Positions 37,453 through 50,750 are shown, counted from the stretch's first letter. The stretch: 64,000 nt of DNA from Rhyzopertha dominica (GCA_025024175.1 QCXZ01000086.1:19372245-19436244), one strand, 5' to 3'. A program made the numbers and translations. The notes: a model not told the origin generated them from the letters alone.

Positions 37453-38541
37453 ATCGCCACGACCAAAGCCGACTACTACGGAACCCATCGTGATCAATAA
37501 CTAAATCAAAATGAAATTTCCCTTAAGGTTGCCAAAACCTGTGCCAGTGCTTTGGCCCAGGCATGCCGGAAATAAATATGTGAATTATGCCTAGGGGTGC
37601 AAACTAGCCCGCCTCCACGTGGTGCACCCTGGGTAACGCTAAATGAGCTAGAACTTAATGATTTGGCTCTGCTTTTCAAGCTGTAAATTTTAGGCTTTGG
37701 ACTCATCAAAAGCAAACCGGTAATTTCCTTGATTGATTATATTAAGTATAATTAAATACAGGTTATTTCTGTTCTTAGACACTGTCGTAACATATACATT
37801 CCGTTATTAGATATACCTAACTAGTCAGTCAAATTATATATAGAAACACCATAATTCTTTTTACTCCTACTACAAATTTAGAAGGTATTCGATATTATAA
37901 CGACCGTTTTTATGATTAAGCTTCATTATCTTTATTTCGCTATGCTAGTAGCTACACTAGCGTAGAACACTGCTATACTCCCTGACAAAAAACACACATT
38001 TTTGAATGATGCAGTGACTGATTCCCAATATATGAGACCTCGGAGCTCAATGATAAGAAACAAATTACGTAAACATGAAATTACACCAAAATTTAAAAAA
38101 AAAGTCGTTAATTTAAGGAAACGAATGATTAACGAAAAGATGGTCGTAGGTAATTTGCGTAATGCGGGAAGGGAATTTAATCCCGGTGAAGGGTAATTTT
38201 TAATCAGACATGATAAAAGGNGTGTTATTAACTGTATACCNTACTTGTAAAACATGCCGGTGGTCGCACGCAAAAGCTTTTTAGAGAAAATTGCATGCGA
38301 TAGCATCAAAGGATCTGATTAAAATTAGAAAACTCGGGACACTGTTCTCTGAATAGCAAATACGATATATTTTTATGGCATCTGATTGGACTGCAACATT
38401 AAAGTATACTAAAACATTCGCCGTTTAAATAATAGTCGATGTTAGTCTCCTAACAGACTCTTCGCTATGATGGTTGCGGTGATGATGTATCACTAAAACG
38501 TCAATTTGACGTTCAGTAGCGTTGCATGTCGTGAGCTTTGA
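37452..38541. other. No recognised gene
   Basis: A sequence around 37540-37640 is GC-richer, but it has no splice context or family match that I can support. The rest is AT-rich. Confidence 0.25.
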
Positions 38542-40291
38542 CATTTGTCGCTACAAAGTACGGAACCAGCAGGATATTTCAGGTTCTGTTCGACCGATTT
38601 TTCTGAAATTGTGCATGGGCCTATGAGTCATTAAAATGCATTTTCTGGAATTTTGCATTTTTTTTAATGGGAAGGGGGGTCAAAAGGCACATCATTGAAA
38701 AGGATATTTTTTCCTGATTTCAACTTGTACAAGTTATTGCTTTAGAGTTGAGAAAAGTTTGATAACAAACTTGGGTCTTGGAAAAAACTTCGGGATAAAA
38801 ATCATATTCGTTATTGCAAAGTAAGAACAAAAACTCCAGGTGTCTCCATTGTCCTCGTGACTGGTGATAATTTTCATTCACTTTGTTATTTGCAATCGAA
38901 TTACATCAGTTAACTGAACATGACCGCATCGAAATTTTGATGATGATTGGTTATGGAGATAGAAGGCGAAGTTATTCAGAAGTATTTGCAGTATACAATG
39001 CAATTCATGATGATCGTGAACCAATTGCCAGATCAACAGTTATTAAAACATTGCAACGTTAGGACGAATCCGGCGGTGTTAAAATTCGTCAAAAACCAGG
39101 ACGTCCAAAGGTTGCTACGAGTGAAGAAAGTAACTTGAATGTCCTGCAACTGCTATGACATGATAAATGAGGATAGAAACATTTTAAATTGGATTGTGTT
39201 TTCTGATGAAGCGACTTTTTGCCTCAATGGTAATGTGAATAGACATAACTGCAGATACCTATTGGTCGGACACAAATCTACATTGGATGGAACAAGTCCA
39301 CACCCAACACCCTCAGAAAGTGAATGTCTGGTGTGGTATTATCGGTGAGCATATTATTGGGCCGTTTTTCATCGATGGAAATTTGAATGCGGTCAACTAT
39401 TTACAGCTTTTGCGCGAACGCATTATACCAGAACTTATTCGCCTGTTCCCTAATCGTGAAAATGTTGCGCCTCCTTCCGAACATATATGGTTTCAGCAAG
39501 ATGGTGCACCGCCCCATTTTGCAGTCAACGTTCGTGGATATTTGAATGCGATATTTCCAGACAGATGGATTGGTAGGCGCGGGGCGATATAATGCCCAGC
39601 ACGTTCTCCTGATCTGACGCCGCTTGATTTTTTCCTGTGGGGGTATCTGAAAAATCGTATTTATGCTAATCGGCCACATAATGCAGAAGATTTAAAGGGA
39701 CGAATCAGGGCAGAAATTCAGAACTTACCTCCAAATATGCTACAAAGAACATTAGAAAACCTTTAGTCAGGGCTGCATTACTGCCAGGAAGTAAATGGGA
39801 AACATTTTGTGCATCTTCTATAATGTAAATCTGAAAAAATACTGCATTTTCCACGGAATCATGTTTTTCTTTTTTAGTTTTTGGGTACTCGATTCGCAAT
39901 AAATTGATCAAACTAGACGAAAATTATCAACACTCAATAAAAAATGGTAATACCTGGCTTTTTTGTCCATTTTAGAGATAAAGAAAATTGTTTTCATTCT
40001 TTTCCTTCTTTGTCAGGCTCAATTATTGTATTTACACTTTTCTCAACTCAGAAGCAATAAATTGTACAAGTGTGTGTCAGAAAAAGACATCCTTTTCAAT
40101 GATGTGCCTTTTGACCCCATTCCCTTCCCATTTAAAAAAATGTAACTTGCGCCCATATCTCGGAAACGAGAGCTGACCCATAATTCCAGGAGATGAATTT
40201 TAATTACTCATAGGCCCATGCACAATTTCAGAAAAATCGGTCGAACAGAACCTGAAATATCCTGCTGGTTCCATACTTTCTAGCGACCCTG
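38542..40291 (+). mobile_element. DD41D mariner-like transposon, plus strand, nearly full length
   Basis: Its left terminal repeat is partly decayed (GTCGCTACAAAGTACGGAAC at 38548). Its right end is CGACCCTG at 40291, followed by TA. The N-terminal region starts near 38900 (LTEHDRIEILMMIGYGDR), with the REPIARSTVIKTL block near 39020-39060. FSDEATFCLNGN is at about 39195. QQDGAPPHFAVNV is at about 39493. SPDLTPLDFFLWGYLKNR is near 39605-39660. A premature TAA and a deletion between the helix-turn-helix and catalytic regions make it inactive. Confidence 0.8.
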
Positions 40292-40324
40292 TACACGCCA
40301 CTTTGACTTGGAATTTGAATAGGA

Positions 40325-41300
40325 TTTTGATACGTCGTAGTTGGTAAATCCACCACTAGATGACTCATCACCGATTTTCATAAAATGAATTCCAAAATGC
40401 GGGATAAGACATGTCCACCTCAAAAGGTGGCAATAAGGCCTTAGCTTTATAGGTAACAATAAGACCACGCGACTAAAGAATGCAGAAGGAAAGTAATATG
40501 GACGTTAGTACAGGAGGATTATGGAAACCCGAATCAGCAAAAGAATTATGTGGTGTTGAAAAGGGCGACAGCTTGAGAGAATAACTTGATGTAGTTATGT
40601 AACTAAAGGCATTACCTGGTAAAATGGATATTAAAGAAAAAAGTGACTATCGAGGTTCAAGCAAGTCCACTAGCACGAAGCAGAAGGAAGTGGAGGCAAT
40701 CTGTACATTAACCCTATAGGTAAAATGAGGATAATATTACCTATATATGTATATAATCGAGCATAATCCATCCTCACATCTTGTAGTAATTCTGACCAGG
40801 TTCTGGGTCGATTTTAGCAGACTGGCGTAATTAAGCAATCTGAGGTCGAGTATGGGGCGTTATTAGATCGTAAACAAGCTTTCAGCAGACATAAAGGTGA
40901 AAATCGATAGCTGTTGTTGCTGAACCACTAGCTATTAATGTGTTCGGTGAGCAGCGCCGTTTGAAAGAGATCAAGAGTGATTAACGACTCCTTATTTGCA
41001 GCGCCTTCGTTTCAGGCCGCGCTGTTGATTTTTTCAAAGCGAACTACTTCGATTTGAGTTCTCCATGGAAACAGAAAGTCCACAGAGAGAAAAAGAGGAT
41101 AGTGAACGGAGAGCGTTGGGTTTATAAGGAAGATAACGGTCTAAAAATGGATGGAATAGTTTGGCTTTCGAGAAATCAGTCAGTTTTTGTTTCTGGTTTA
41201 ACTTTAAACAGAAACAAAGAGTTCCTTGTAGTTTTTCTTAATTTGTCAAGGCATTTGACTCTGTTCTCTTGATAAGGGACTAGCTGAATCATGTAGACGG
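40325..41300. other. Dispersed repeat block and unassigned sequence
   Basis: 40325-40388 repeats 36740-36800. The remainder, including an open stretch near 41054-41270, has no recognisable family, splice context or RNA. Confidence 0.3.
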
Positions 41301-41745
41301 TCTTGTTGTGACGTGCTGTTTAGCCCACTTCAGTCGTTTTTTATTATTTGCTGGACGAAGCGATGGCTTTTTTGCTGCGACACGACCATGCAAAAAAGGT
41401 TTCAGAGATCGGATTCGATAACGATTTATGCATTTCAGCTCTTATATCGGACACGGTTTTTAATTAATTTTTGTTGTCTTTCTGGGTCGGCCACTTCGTT
41501 TTCGATCGGGAGAAAGATTTGGCTTCAGTGTGTCTTACCAAAGCATTTTGAAGTCCAGTCTTCGAAACACCTTTAGCTTGCGCGATTTTCGCTGTGAATG
41601 TCCCAATATATTCAAAATAACAATCTGAGCTCGTTTTTCTTTCGAAACTTGCTTTGCTTACCCCATTTTCGTGCGTCAGAATATTATTATAAAATCCAAA
41701 AGGGAAATTTTTTCGTGTGGTCTTAAACTTTTGCATGGTAGTGTA
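41300..41745 (-). mobile_element. Tc1-like transposon 5' relic
   Basis: Minus-strand CACTACCATGCAAAAGTTTA (about 41742-41723) resembles the usual Tc1-like terminal repeat containing CAAAAGTTTGG. Downstream translation includes KIAQAKGVSKTGLQNALVRH, a paired-type helix-turn-helix, and SDIRAEMHKSLSNPIS. This is the N-terminal half of a Tc1-like transposase with frameshifts. The catalytic domain is absent. Confidence 0.6.
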
Positions 41746-42329
41746 TTTAAATGTTATCTATCAACTGTTGGACTACACCCAGTTATCTACATTTTAGGCG
41801 ATTGGAAATAGACATAATAAGTCGATAAATTAATAATAATTCCAAAAGTCTTCGAATATTCTTTACAACTTAATTTTATTTTCAATATAGTTAAAACTCA
41901 TTTTGCTAAAGCCTTTCAAGGTCCGGAAATTGCTTAAATAAAGGAATTTGTAAACTTTATTCGCGTTGCATATAAAATTGCAAACATTTAGCAAACTCGG
42001 TGATATGTTTAATCAATGGTTTTCAGCAGCAAATTATTAATAATTATAAATTAATATTTTTGGTAATAAATTATCTGCAAAAATATCTAATGTTTTGCAA
42101 AATGTTAAAATTTACTTAAAAATACGCAGAAAGCATTGTACACATTTGCAGACTGGTAGATTGCATGCGACAGGTATATGTTTAAACAAACATTATTTAT
42201 GTTTTATTTGTTTTTAGGTTTTATTTCCACCAAAAAATTATAAACATTGTAAATACGAGTAGCAAATGCCCAAAGCATTCTATATATTGTATGTTCAAAT
42301 TTGCTAGCTTCTTTGATTCCAACGACAAC
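41745..42329. other. No recognised feature (AT-rich)
   Basis: Very AT-rich DNA with no coding or repeat signature I can support. Confidence 0.3.
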
Positions 42330-42990
42330 ATAAAAACCGCTGCAAATTGAATCAATACTTCCACATCCAATTATCAAAATGACACTTACGTTTTTATTTC
42401 TTATACTATACGATTAGTAACCAGGTTTTGAGCCTTTTTCCTCTCTACACAGTCCTCGTGATATTAGCAAAAAAGTATACATTTTAAAATCGGTTTTTTC
42501 CAAATAACTCGAAAATTATTAACTTAGCAAAAAAATTATAAGAGTGATTTTCTATATAATACCAAAATTTAAAAAAAATCGTACGAGCAGGGTCCAAAAT
42601 AGGTTTTTTGAAAATATTTCGAAAATGACAAAATTTTGGATAAATTTTTAGACACTTTTTGTGAGAAATTTTATTTTCTATCTGATAGTATTTTCATTTT
42701 TTGAATATATTAAATATATTCGGAGATATTTAGGAAAAACCGTTTTCTTTAAGTGACGCTTTTTTGCTAATATCTTCTAAACCGTTTGCTGCACCGAAAA
42801 TTTATAATAACGAATAATACTCGCAGTTATACTACTAATCACATAATATAACGAAAAAAAATAAAAAAATTAAAATTTGCAAGAAGGGTAGTTACCCCCC
42901 AATTTCGCCCCCTTCCCGATACCTTACTTACCCCACAAACAATAGGTTGCTTTGGGTAGTTGAGATTTATATGTTTGCCAAATTTCAAGT
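42330..42990 (+). repeat. Unclassified repeat family R2, copy 4
   Basis: It matches 5413-6010 and 6160-6715 over most of its length. It has both the 5' block (TTGAATCAATACTTCCACAT) and the C-rich 3' tract (CCCCCCAATTTCGCCCCC, about 42894), so it is the most complete copy in the window. No coding capacity. 42990-43762 is AT-rich without recognised features. Confidence 0.65.
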
Positions 42991-43762
42991 TTTATTTTAT
43001 TTTTAATTGGAGTTATTGTTATATTTCTATTATGTTTCCAATTTTAAGTTTTATTAATAAATGTTCCTACAACAACAGAATGCATATTGGTAAATTGTCA
43101 GAATTTTTTTAAACTGTCACAAAAAACTTGTACACAGTTGAAAATAATAATATATTTGTGGTTTTGTACTACAAACAAAAACGAATCAAAAACGTTTTCA
43201 CATTAATGTATGATACAGTTTTCTTCGCGCTGCTATACCAGTATTTAATTTAGAACGACTAAGTGTGAAGATAAAGACAATAGCAACTCGGCCATCTGTG
43301 ATTGGTCGTTCCCAAATCCTATGGTTTTTCAAGCAGTACGTATACAAGTCTTGACAAGATTTTTACGACATACTATTATCGATCTTTATTGGAAAATTTT
43401 TATAGACTAATTTTTTAAATATTATCTAAATTTCATGTTGCTGTTCACCCTTAACTTAAATAACTTCTGCTTAAATGAATGTTATTTTTTTTATTTTAGC
43501 GCGCATCACAAAATTTTCAAATGCCAATATCATTATTATTTCCGGCTATATGTCACATTTGCAAAGTGTTCGTAATATTTGGTAGTATAAGCAAAAACAA
43601 AATATTTTATTATTACCTAATTCCAAAATGTTCCCGATTTCAAAGAAGTTATAAAATTTGTAAACAGAGTGTTTTAAGTATATACTACTTATATTTATAA
43701 CATTTGCAATTTTTTGTGGTAATATCACTCCATTAACACATTAAATAATGTTTATTTATATA

Positions 43763-45544
43763 CAATGTCGCTAGAAAGTATGGAACCAGCAGGATATTTC
43801 AGGTTCTGTTCGACCGCCTTTTATGAAACTTTGCATGGGCCTATGGGTAACTAAAATGTATTTTCTGGAATTTTTTCAACTCCTTGTCAGCTCTCGTTTC
43901 CGAGATATGGGTGCAAGTTACATTTTTAATGGAAATAGAGGTCAAGAGGCACATCATTGAAAAGGATATATTTTCCTTTTCAAATATGTATCACACATGT
44001 ACAATTTATTGCTTCTGAGTTGAGAAAAGTGTGATAACAATAATTGAATCTGACAGATAACGGAAAGAATTAAAACAATTTTCTTTTCTTTTCAGGTATT
44101 ACCATTTTTCCTTGACTGATGATAATTTTCGTCTAGTTTGGTCAATTTATTGCGAATCGGGTACCCTAAAAGTAAAAAAGAAAAACATGATTCCGTGAAA
44201 TATACAATATTTTTTCAGATTTACATTACGGAAGATGCTCAAAATGTTCCCCATTTACTTCCTGGCAGTCATGTAATCTTGAGTAAAAGTTTTCTATGTT
44301 CTTTGTAGCATATTTGGAGGTAAGATCTGAATTTCTGCCCTGATTCTCCTTTTAAATCTTCTGCATTATGTGGCCTATCAGCATAAATACGATTTTTCAG
44401 ATACCCCCACAGGAAAAAATCAAGCGGCATCAGATCAGGGGAACGTGCTGGGCATTCTATCGCTCCGCGCCTACCAGTCCATCTGTCTGGAAATATCGCA
44501 TTCAAATATCCACGAACGTTGACTGCAAAATGGGGCGGTGCACCATCTTGCTGAAACCATATCTGTTCGGAAGGACGCGCAACATTTTCAGGATTAGGGA
44601 ACAGGCGAATAAGTTCTGGCATAATGTGTTTGCGCAAAAGCTGTAAATACTTGACCGCATTCAAATTTCCATCGATCAAAAAAGGCCCAATAATGTACTC
44701 ACCGATAATACCACACCAGACATTCACTTTCTGAGGGTGTTATGTGTGGACTTGTTCCATCCAATGTGAATTTGTGTCCGACCAATATCTACAATTATGT
44801 CTATTCACATTACCATTGACGCAAGAAGTCGCTTCATGACACAACATAATCCAATTTAAAATGTTTCTATCTTCATCTAGCATGTTCATAGCGGTTTCGC
44901 ATAATTATATCCTACGATCGAAATCATCTTCGCTCAGTTCTTGTAATAAGTGAATTTTGTATGGATGCAACTTCTCTTTTTTCAAAAAGCACGCTGTTGT
45001 ACGGAACACTTGGGATTCTCCTGCACATCTAAAAGGACATTCAAGCTACTTTCCTCACTCGTATCAAGCTTTAGATGATCTGGTTTTTGACGATTATTAA
45101 CACCGCCGGTTTCGTCAAAACGTTGCAATCTTTTAATAACTGTTGATCTGGCAATTGGTTAACAGTCTTCATGAATTGCATTGTAGAGTGTAACTTCACC
45201 TTCTATCTCCATAACCAATCATCATCAATCCCGAAGTTTTTTGCAAGACCCAAGTTTATTATCACACTTTTCTCAACTCAGAAGCAATAAATTGCACAAG
45301 TGGGATACATTTTTGAAATCAGGAAAAAATATCATTTTCAATTATGTGCCTTTTGACCCCCCCCCCCNTCCCATTNAAAAAGGTGCAACTTGCGCCAATA
45401 TCTCGGAAACAAGAGCTGAAACGGAGTTGAAAAAAAATCCAGAAAATGCATTTTAATTACCCATAGGTCAATGCACAATTTCAGAAAAATCGGTAGAACG
45501 GAACCTGAAATATCCTGCTGGTTCCATACTTTGTAGCAACCTTG
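43763..45544 (-). mobile_element. DD41D mariner-like transposon, minus strand, best copy
   Basis: TA lies on both sides (43761-43762, 45545-45546). Inverted terminal repeats of about 300-335 bp (43763-44100 and about 45240-45544) bracket the transposase relic. 44727-44269 is open and encodes IIGEYIIGPF, QQDGAPPHFAVNVRGYLNAI and SPDLMPLDFFLWGYLK. There are 41 residues between the second Asp (QQD) and the third (PLD), which is the DD41D spacing described for rosa-like mariners. N-terminal blocks continue to about 45215 with frameshifts and a deletion. Total length is about 1.78 kb. Confidence 0.85.
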
Positions 45545-45546
45545 TA

Positions 45547-46430
45547 TATATACATACTGCGTACAATTTAGCAGTTTGCAAATTGAAATAAGTGTTTCTG
45601 TATATTTTTAGGTAAATGCTAACCCTGTTGCAAAATATTAGATAATTTTACGAATTAATTAATAAAACAAATATTAATTTTTAATAATTTTTGTTTTTGC
45701 CAATTTCGGAGCAAAGTTAATATTGTTATAAAAAATCGATTCCAAATTTCCTAAATTGTTAAAAGTTTGCAATTTTTTACAAAAAAATTCAATAAATTAT
45801 GAAAATTTATATTTGTAAATAATTTTCGGACCTCTAAGAACTTATTATGTTGATTGCAGGATTGATTAATAAAAATGTCTGAAGGCATTTGAAATTATTC
45901 TTAATGTTTTGACTATTTTCACTGGTCTATTTTTAGACCTTATATAGTCTCGTGGCAACAGTTTTTATTCCTATTTTGTTTGATAAGAAATTCCAATTTT
46001 ATACTCGCAGAACAGCGTTTTATTAATAAAACATCATATCTTCATATTCTACGGGTGATGGCATATGTGGATATGCATATTTTTTGTCTGAATTCATAAT
46101 TATCTCGTTGCAATTATTGTAGACTGGCTGCTAAAAATCTATTACTGTAGCCAACTGCACTACAAAATATGCTTCATTAAACAGACAAAATGTAAATTAA
46201 TATAGATATATAAAAATATAGACAAAAGACACCTCAAATATAGGTACAACCAGTTTTTATAACAAACATTTACTTTAACGATTCAGTTTTTTAGAAGTAG
46301 GTAGAATTTATATTTCATTCTACCAACAGTGAATTTATTTAGGAATTTGTTGTTTTTGAATTAACATAAATCGTGTTTTAATTTTTGTTGAATTTTATAT
46401 TCCGTAAGCAAAATGAGACCTGAGTAAATT
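45547..46430. other. No recognised feature (AT-rich)
   Basis: AT-rich sequence without supported genes or repeats. Confidence 0.3.
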
Positions 46431-46529
46431 TGAATTTTAGGTTCATGCCTGTTTGCGTAAGTAACTGGAGTCCGACCCTGCCTATATCGTTAAGCAAACG
46501 CCTCATGATAACCAAGAGCGTTTAAATAA

Positions 46530-47060
46530 TAGGTGTGCCTTGTGTACGAATTGCGTGGCGGCATTGGGGGTTGGTGGCAAAACGATGTAGGAAGGCTATA
46601 CAGTTGCCATAGTGACGCAGGTACAGCTAGAACAAATGCCCTGTTTAACTGTTCCAATTTCGTGCGGCGGCATCCACCGCTGCATAATCAGTACATCAAG
46701 CCACCCTGTACATTACGTAAGCACGGGGGGCACTCACCCCGTGTAAGCTTTTAAATAAACGCCTACCCTTATTAAGTTACGTAACGACGCCGGCAACTCT
46801 CGGCGAATCAGCATACTTTAAAATCGATTGTTTCGTCTCCGAAATTACAGAAAACTGTAATCGCCAATTAATCGTGGTCCATTCAGCGGCTTAACCCCTT
46901 CGCACCCCCGGCAACTCGTTCGCGGGCCGCTTATCCTCTTAAAAGGGGTGATTTTAATTTATGTATCGCACTCTTTCCCGACGAGGAAAAAAGAAAAGTG
47001 CCCGCCTGGAAAGAGCAAACAAACAATACGGGCGCTAAATACCAGCCCTGGCTGCACAAT
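46530..47060. promoter_or_regulatory. GC-richer block with twin TTACGTAA sites
   Basis: Against an AT-rich background this block has balanced composition and CG dinucleotides. Two perfect TTACGTAA palindromes, the PAR-bZIP/Vrille/NFIL3-type site, lie at 46713-46720 and 46777-46784, 64 bp apart. No exon is identifiable. It may be an enhancer or promoter of a gene outside the window or unrecognised here. Confidence 0.3.
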
Positions 47061-47569
47061 GTGCACCCTCTTTTCTTAGTTTAAGTCCAACATTGTTGAA
47101 AAGGTGACTAAAATACTTTCTGGATACTTTTTGTGTATTTGAAAATGTAACAACTTTAGCTGCCACCTACTTGAATACCCACCTGTCAATCAGTTCGTAT
47201 TGAATAAATAAACTATGCGAAAAGGTGAATATATTTTTGGCAACTATCAGCGTGCCGAAGGAACACATAAAATATTTAATGGTGTAAATCATTTGCGGCA
47301 ATTATATACCGAGACAGCCAACGACCATTCTACATTACAAACTGATAAAAACATTAAGCATGCCTTTCTGTACGTCAAAAAAATTGTTTACGTTTTCCAC
47401 AGATAAACAACTCACCCTGCTTTGCAGTCTTCATTCACAGCATGTAAATAAATATGTACCCTCTACTACGCAGGAAGCAGCACATGCTTCACTTACAAAA
47501 TAAAACGATAAAGCGTTTCGGGAAAACAAGTGTGACTCTAAGCCATGTTTCCGTTGTGATACAGCTTCG

Positions 47570-47700
47570 GGCAGCGTGCAAGAGGCGTCTGGAACTAGCG
47601 TCGAAACATCAGCGAGCGACGCCGACGTACTTATCGTGGCTGTTCGCCCCGGCGTCGTGCGATTATTCAAAATGGGACGCACGGCACCCGAATTAATTCC
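47570..47700. other. CpG-rich island, unassigned
   Basis: It is CG-rich and open on both strands. On - it reads like a disordered segment (NNRTTPGRTATISTSASLAD) after a possible acceptor near 47727. No matching donor or neighbouring exon was found, so I cannot call a gene. 47800-48100 shows nothing recognised. Confidence 0.2.
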
Positions 47701-48107
47701 TGATGATTTCCGATTCCCACTGCGCGTAACAATAAAAAGAACTAAACCCATAATTTGTATTCGTATTCTGATCATTAAAGAATTATAAAAACTCAATAAT
47801 TAATTAGCAATTTAGTATTAGAGGCAACATACACGCCCCAATTAAGTTAATTTAATTTCACTGTTTTACATGTTGTGTAGTTATTTGAACGTTCGTGCAG
47901 AAATTTAAATGCGTGACATGGTACGTGCTACGCATTTTGTTTCAGTTGGTAAATTACACGTTACACCCTTTGTTTCCAACCATAACCATTATACAAGCGA
48001 GTCAGTTTAATAAGCATCTAAATTAAAAAATTCACAAAAATTGTTTAAATGAAATTTATCCAGAATTAAGTACTTAACAAATTAAATTTTTTACAATGAT
48101 GCTAGAA

Positions 48108-48807
48108 TAGGCTTGTCCACTGTCCCGCTTTTCAATCCTCTTGTCCCGCTGGCAATGCTAGCAGGACGCTATGTCCTACTATTTCTTAATATGCACAGAC
48201 TAGCAATTTACGCGCAAAAAGACATAAATTAAATGGTTGCCTGTAATCCGCAAAATTTAAATTCAGTGTTTCCTTCCCTTCGAGTTCTTCCCTTTTGAAT
48301 GGACTGCGTTTTTTGTGCTATAGGTATATTCGTATATTTTGTTCGCTGTGTTTTGTGTATCAGAGTCTGATATCTGACAGTTCTTTAATCTTTAAGGTTA
48401 GGTTTAATAGTTTGATTCCCTCTCCTTTATGGACATTTAAATTTCCCGCCACTATTTTGCTCCAAAATGGCAGTACTGTCTGCGGCGCTTTACCGAACGA
48501 ATAAAAAGATTAAGAAATAACCATGAAGTTTCTACGTTGCACGTTCTATTTTTTTCGCGGCTCATACAAATTTTGCCCTGTAATGTGTCCGGAGCTTTAA
48601 CAATGCAACGGTTAAAATGTCTGGTTATAAAACCAATAATTTGATTAAGAATGCTAGCGGCGAAGAGCTCTTGGTTTATCTATCGTTTCATAACGTATCG
48701 CAATTGCGAATTTCATTCGAATTATTTGTTCCTGTCCGCCTTATCTTCGTCCCCCCTTTTCTATCTCCATTGTCCCGCTTCATACACGCCGATAGTTGGT
48801 AACCCTT
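48108..48807. mobile_element. Possible hAT-like nonautonomous element
   Basis: The left side TAGGCTTGTCCACTGTCCCGC and the right side GTTGGTAACCCTT carry the TAGGGTTG/GTCCCGCTT words seen in the better-supported element at 52561-53566. No target duplication is seen, so the boundaries are weak. Confidence 0.3.
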
Positions 48808-49169
48808 TTAACTTTTACAGTGTGTTGCGCCATCTTGAATATCATGCTATATTGTTCATACCTTTCTAACGATATAAGGTTGTCGATATCTGTTACGGGT
48901 AGTTTCTGAAATATTCANGGTTTTTTTAATGTTAAATATTTCGTTTTATCATGTTAGCTGTGACTGCCGGCGTTTGTTTACTAAACAGTTAATTGTCAAA
49001 GTAACGAAAATATTTTAGTGCAAGATGTGGTTTTTGTTTAAAAATCTTCAAATATTTTCTAAAGAAGTATTGGTCGAGATGGTTTTTATACCCTGGCGGA
49101 AGCAGAACAAATCTCCTTGGTTCCAGGCTGTACTCCCAACACTTTTCTGAGCGCACGCTGTATTGAACA

Positions 49170-49310
49170 TGAAAAAAGAAATCGCACAAAATCAACTTTT
49201 AGTGGCTGCTGTTGTTGTCCAAAATCCACATCTAAGTACAGCCGAATAAATCGGGATTTACCTAAAAGTTGTGGAACAGTGGTTGCAGTTGAGATGGTTT
49301 TTTTTATATA
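49170..49310 (+). mobile_element. Transposase fragment, weak
   Basis: Frame-shifted translation resembles VVQNPHLSTAEI and DLPKSCGTVVAV, the helix-turn-helix region of mariner-like transposases related to the DD41D copies. Very short. Confidence 0.25.
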
Positions 49311-49794
49311 TATGGCCCTCCGAATTGTGCTGCAACGTGTGCCGCTTCATATCTGTTGTTTTCTTCTTATTTTCTTATTTAATGTACAATGAACTAAACC
49401 GAAGCTGTACTAATGGGTTATTATATAGGTAGTTTTCAATAGATTTATGTGATTGGTAGATTATTTTTCCCTGTTGTTAATGGTAAATCCAACCACATGC
49501 TTGAACAATCGTTTGAATAATTTTTTTTGCTTGCGATGTCCCGATGTCGATAATATAAACATAAATAAATACTAATGCGTTTGTTAAAAAGAGTAGATAT
49601 CCTTAAAATGCCAATATCGACGCTCATCTAGCAGTTTCAAAGTATTGATACCGTTAATGTGAAGTAAGTACCTATATGTAGATCATGTTTCTACAGTATT
49701 ATATCTTCCTTGTTCCATATTTAAAAATTGTAAAACTTCGTAGTTCCGTAATAACTTGATGACTTGGCAACACCGGTATCGGTAGTAATAGTAA

Positions 49795-50728
49795 TGGTAT
49801 TGCCAGACGTAGGGATTTGACCTACTTGTAGGACTATTTCTCAAAGTAGAGACGTAGGGAAATATTTTTTTTAATTCATCGTTATGTAGGGAGTTTGTGC
49901 TAGTATTAAGACATCATATCGTTTTACAGACCAGTCCTTCGGTAAAAATATTTTTTAAAATCACAGGTTCCTTTTGTGCCTTTTTTGTAACAGAATTAAC
50001 TGTCGGGGATATTCCAGAAAACGCGATTAAAGTAAAAATTAAGACGATTTCAAAAATTTTATCAAACAGCTTCTTGAGGATCACAGTATACGTAGTCCAA
50101 AAAATTGCATTATCCGAACTTAACAGAATAAATATACAAAACGTTGAGGCGACATTAAGTGACTACCTATAATTTAGGAATATACCTAACTATTTTGAAG
50201 AGAAAGAAATTCATATCTGATATACAAGATTTAATCATAGAAGATATTATGTTGTAAATACCAATAGTAAAAGATGTTTCGAACATAAAATATATCTAAA
50301 CTGACGCAAATTGTACTGTAGTTACTATACACTCTCGTGGGGATATGGAAAGATTTTTTCGGGACAAGAATATAAAAACATTAAAAGAAATAAGTAGAAA
50401 AATTTTTAGTTTTATTATTACTGACAACATGAGGAGATTATTTTTAATACAAATTTATATTCCATAACAATCCCAGAATCCGGATGAATCGCTTTAACTA
50501 CTTTTTTTTTTCATTTCGAAATTTGAACATTGCTTTTTTTATATTGACAATTCGAGACTGAATTTTTGTGTTTGTTTTAGTATGTTGTTTTTATTTTGTT
50601 GTTTTGTATATGACATATTGTTAACATAATAATAATAATAACGTAGGGGAAAAACAAGGTCAGTAAGGATTTTTGCAGCACCCAATAGGGAAATTGCTCT
50701 TAAATATTCTGACAACGTGGCAACACTG
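49795..50728. mobile_element. hAT-like element upstream of POLR3D, 8-bp duplication
   Basis: The ends are TGGTATTGCC (49795) and GGCAACACTG (ending 50728), which are imperfect inverses. Both sides carry the identical 8-mer AATAGTAA (49787-49794 and 50729-50736). An 8-bp target duplication is a hAT hallmark. The interior holds an open 91-residue stretch (49897-50172) that I do not recognise; transposase is not identifiable. It ends 83 bp before the POLR3D ATG. Confidence 0.65.
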
Positions 50729-50750
50729 AATAGTAATGTGAATAAAGAAT

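Noticed and set aside
43546..43728. Short minus-strand ORF near the DD41D copy
   Set aside because: AT-rich, no family resemblance, no splice context; treated as chance.
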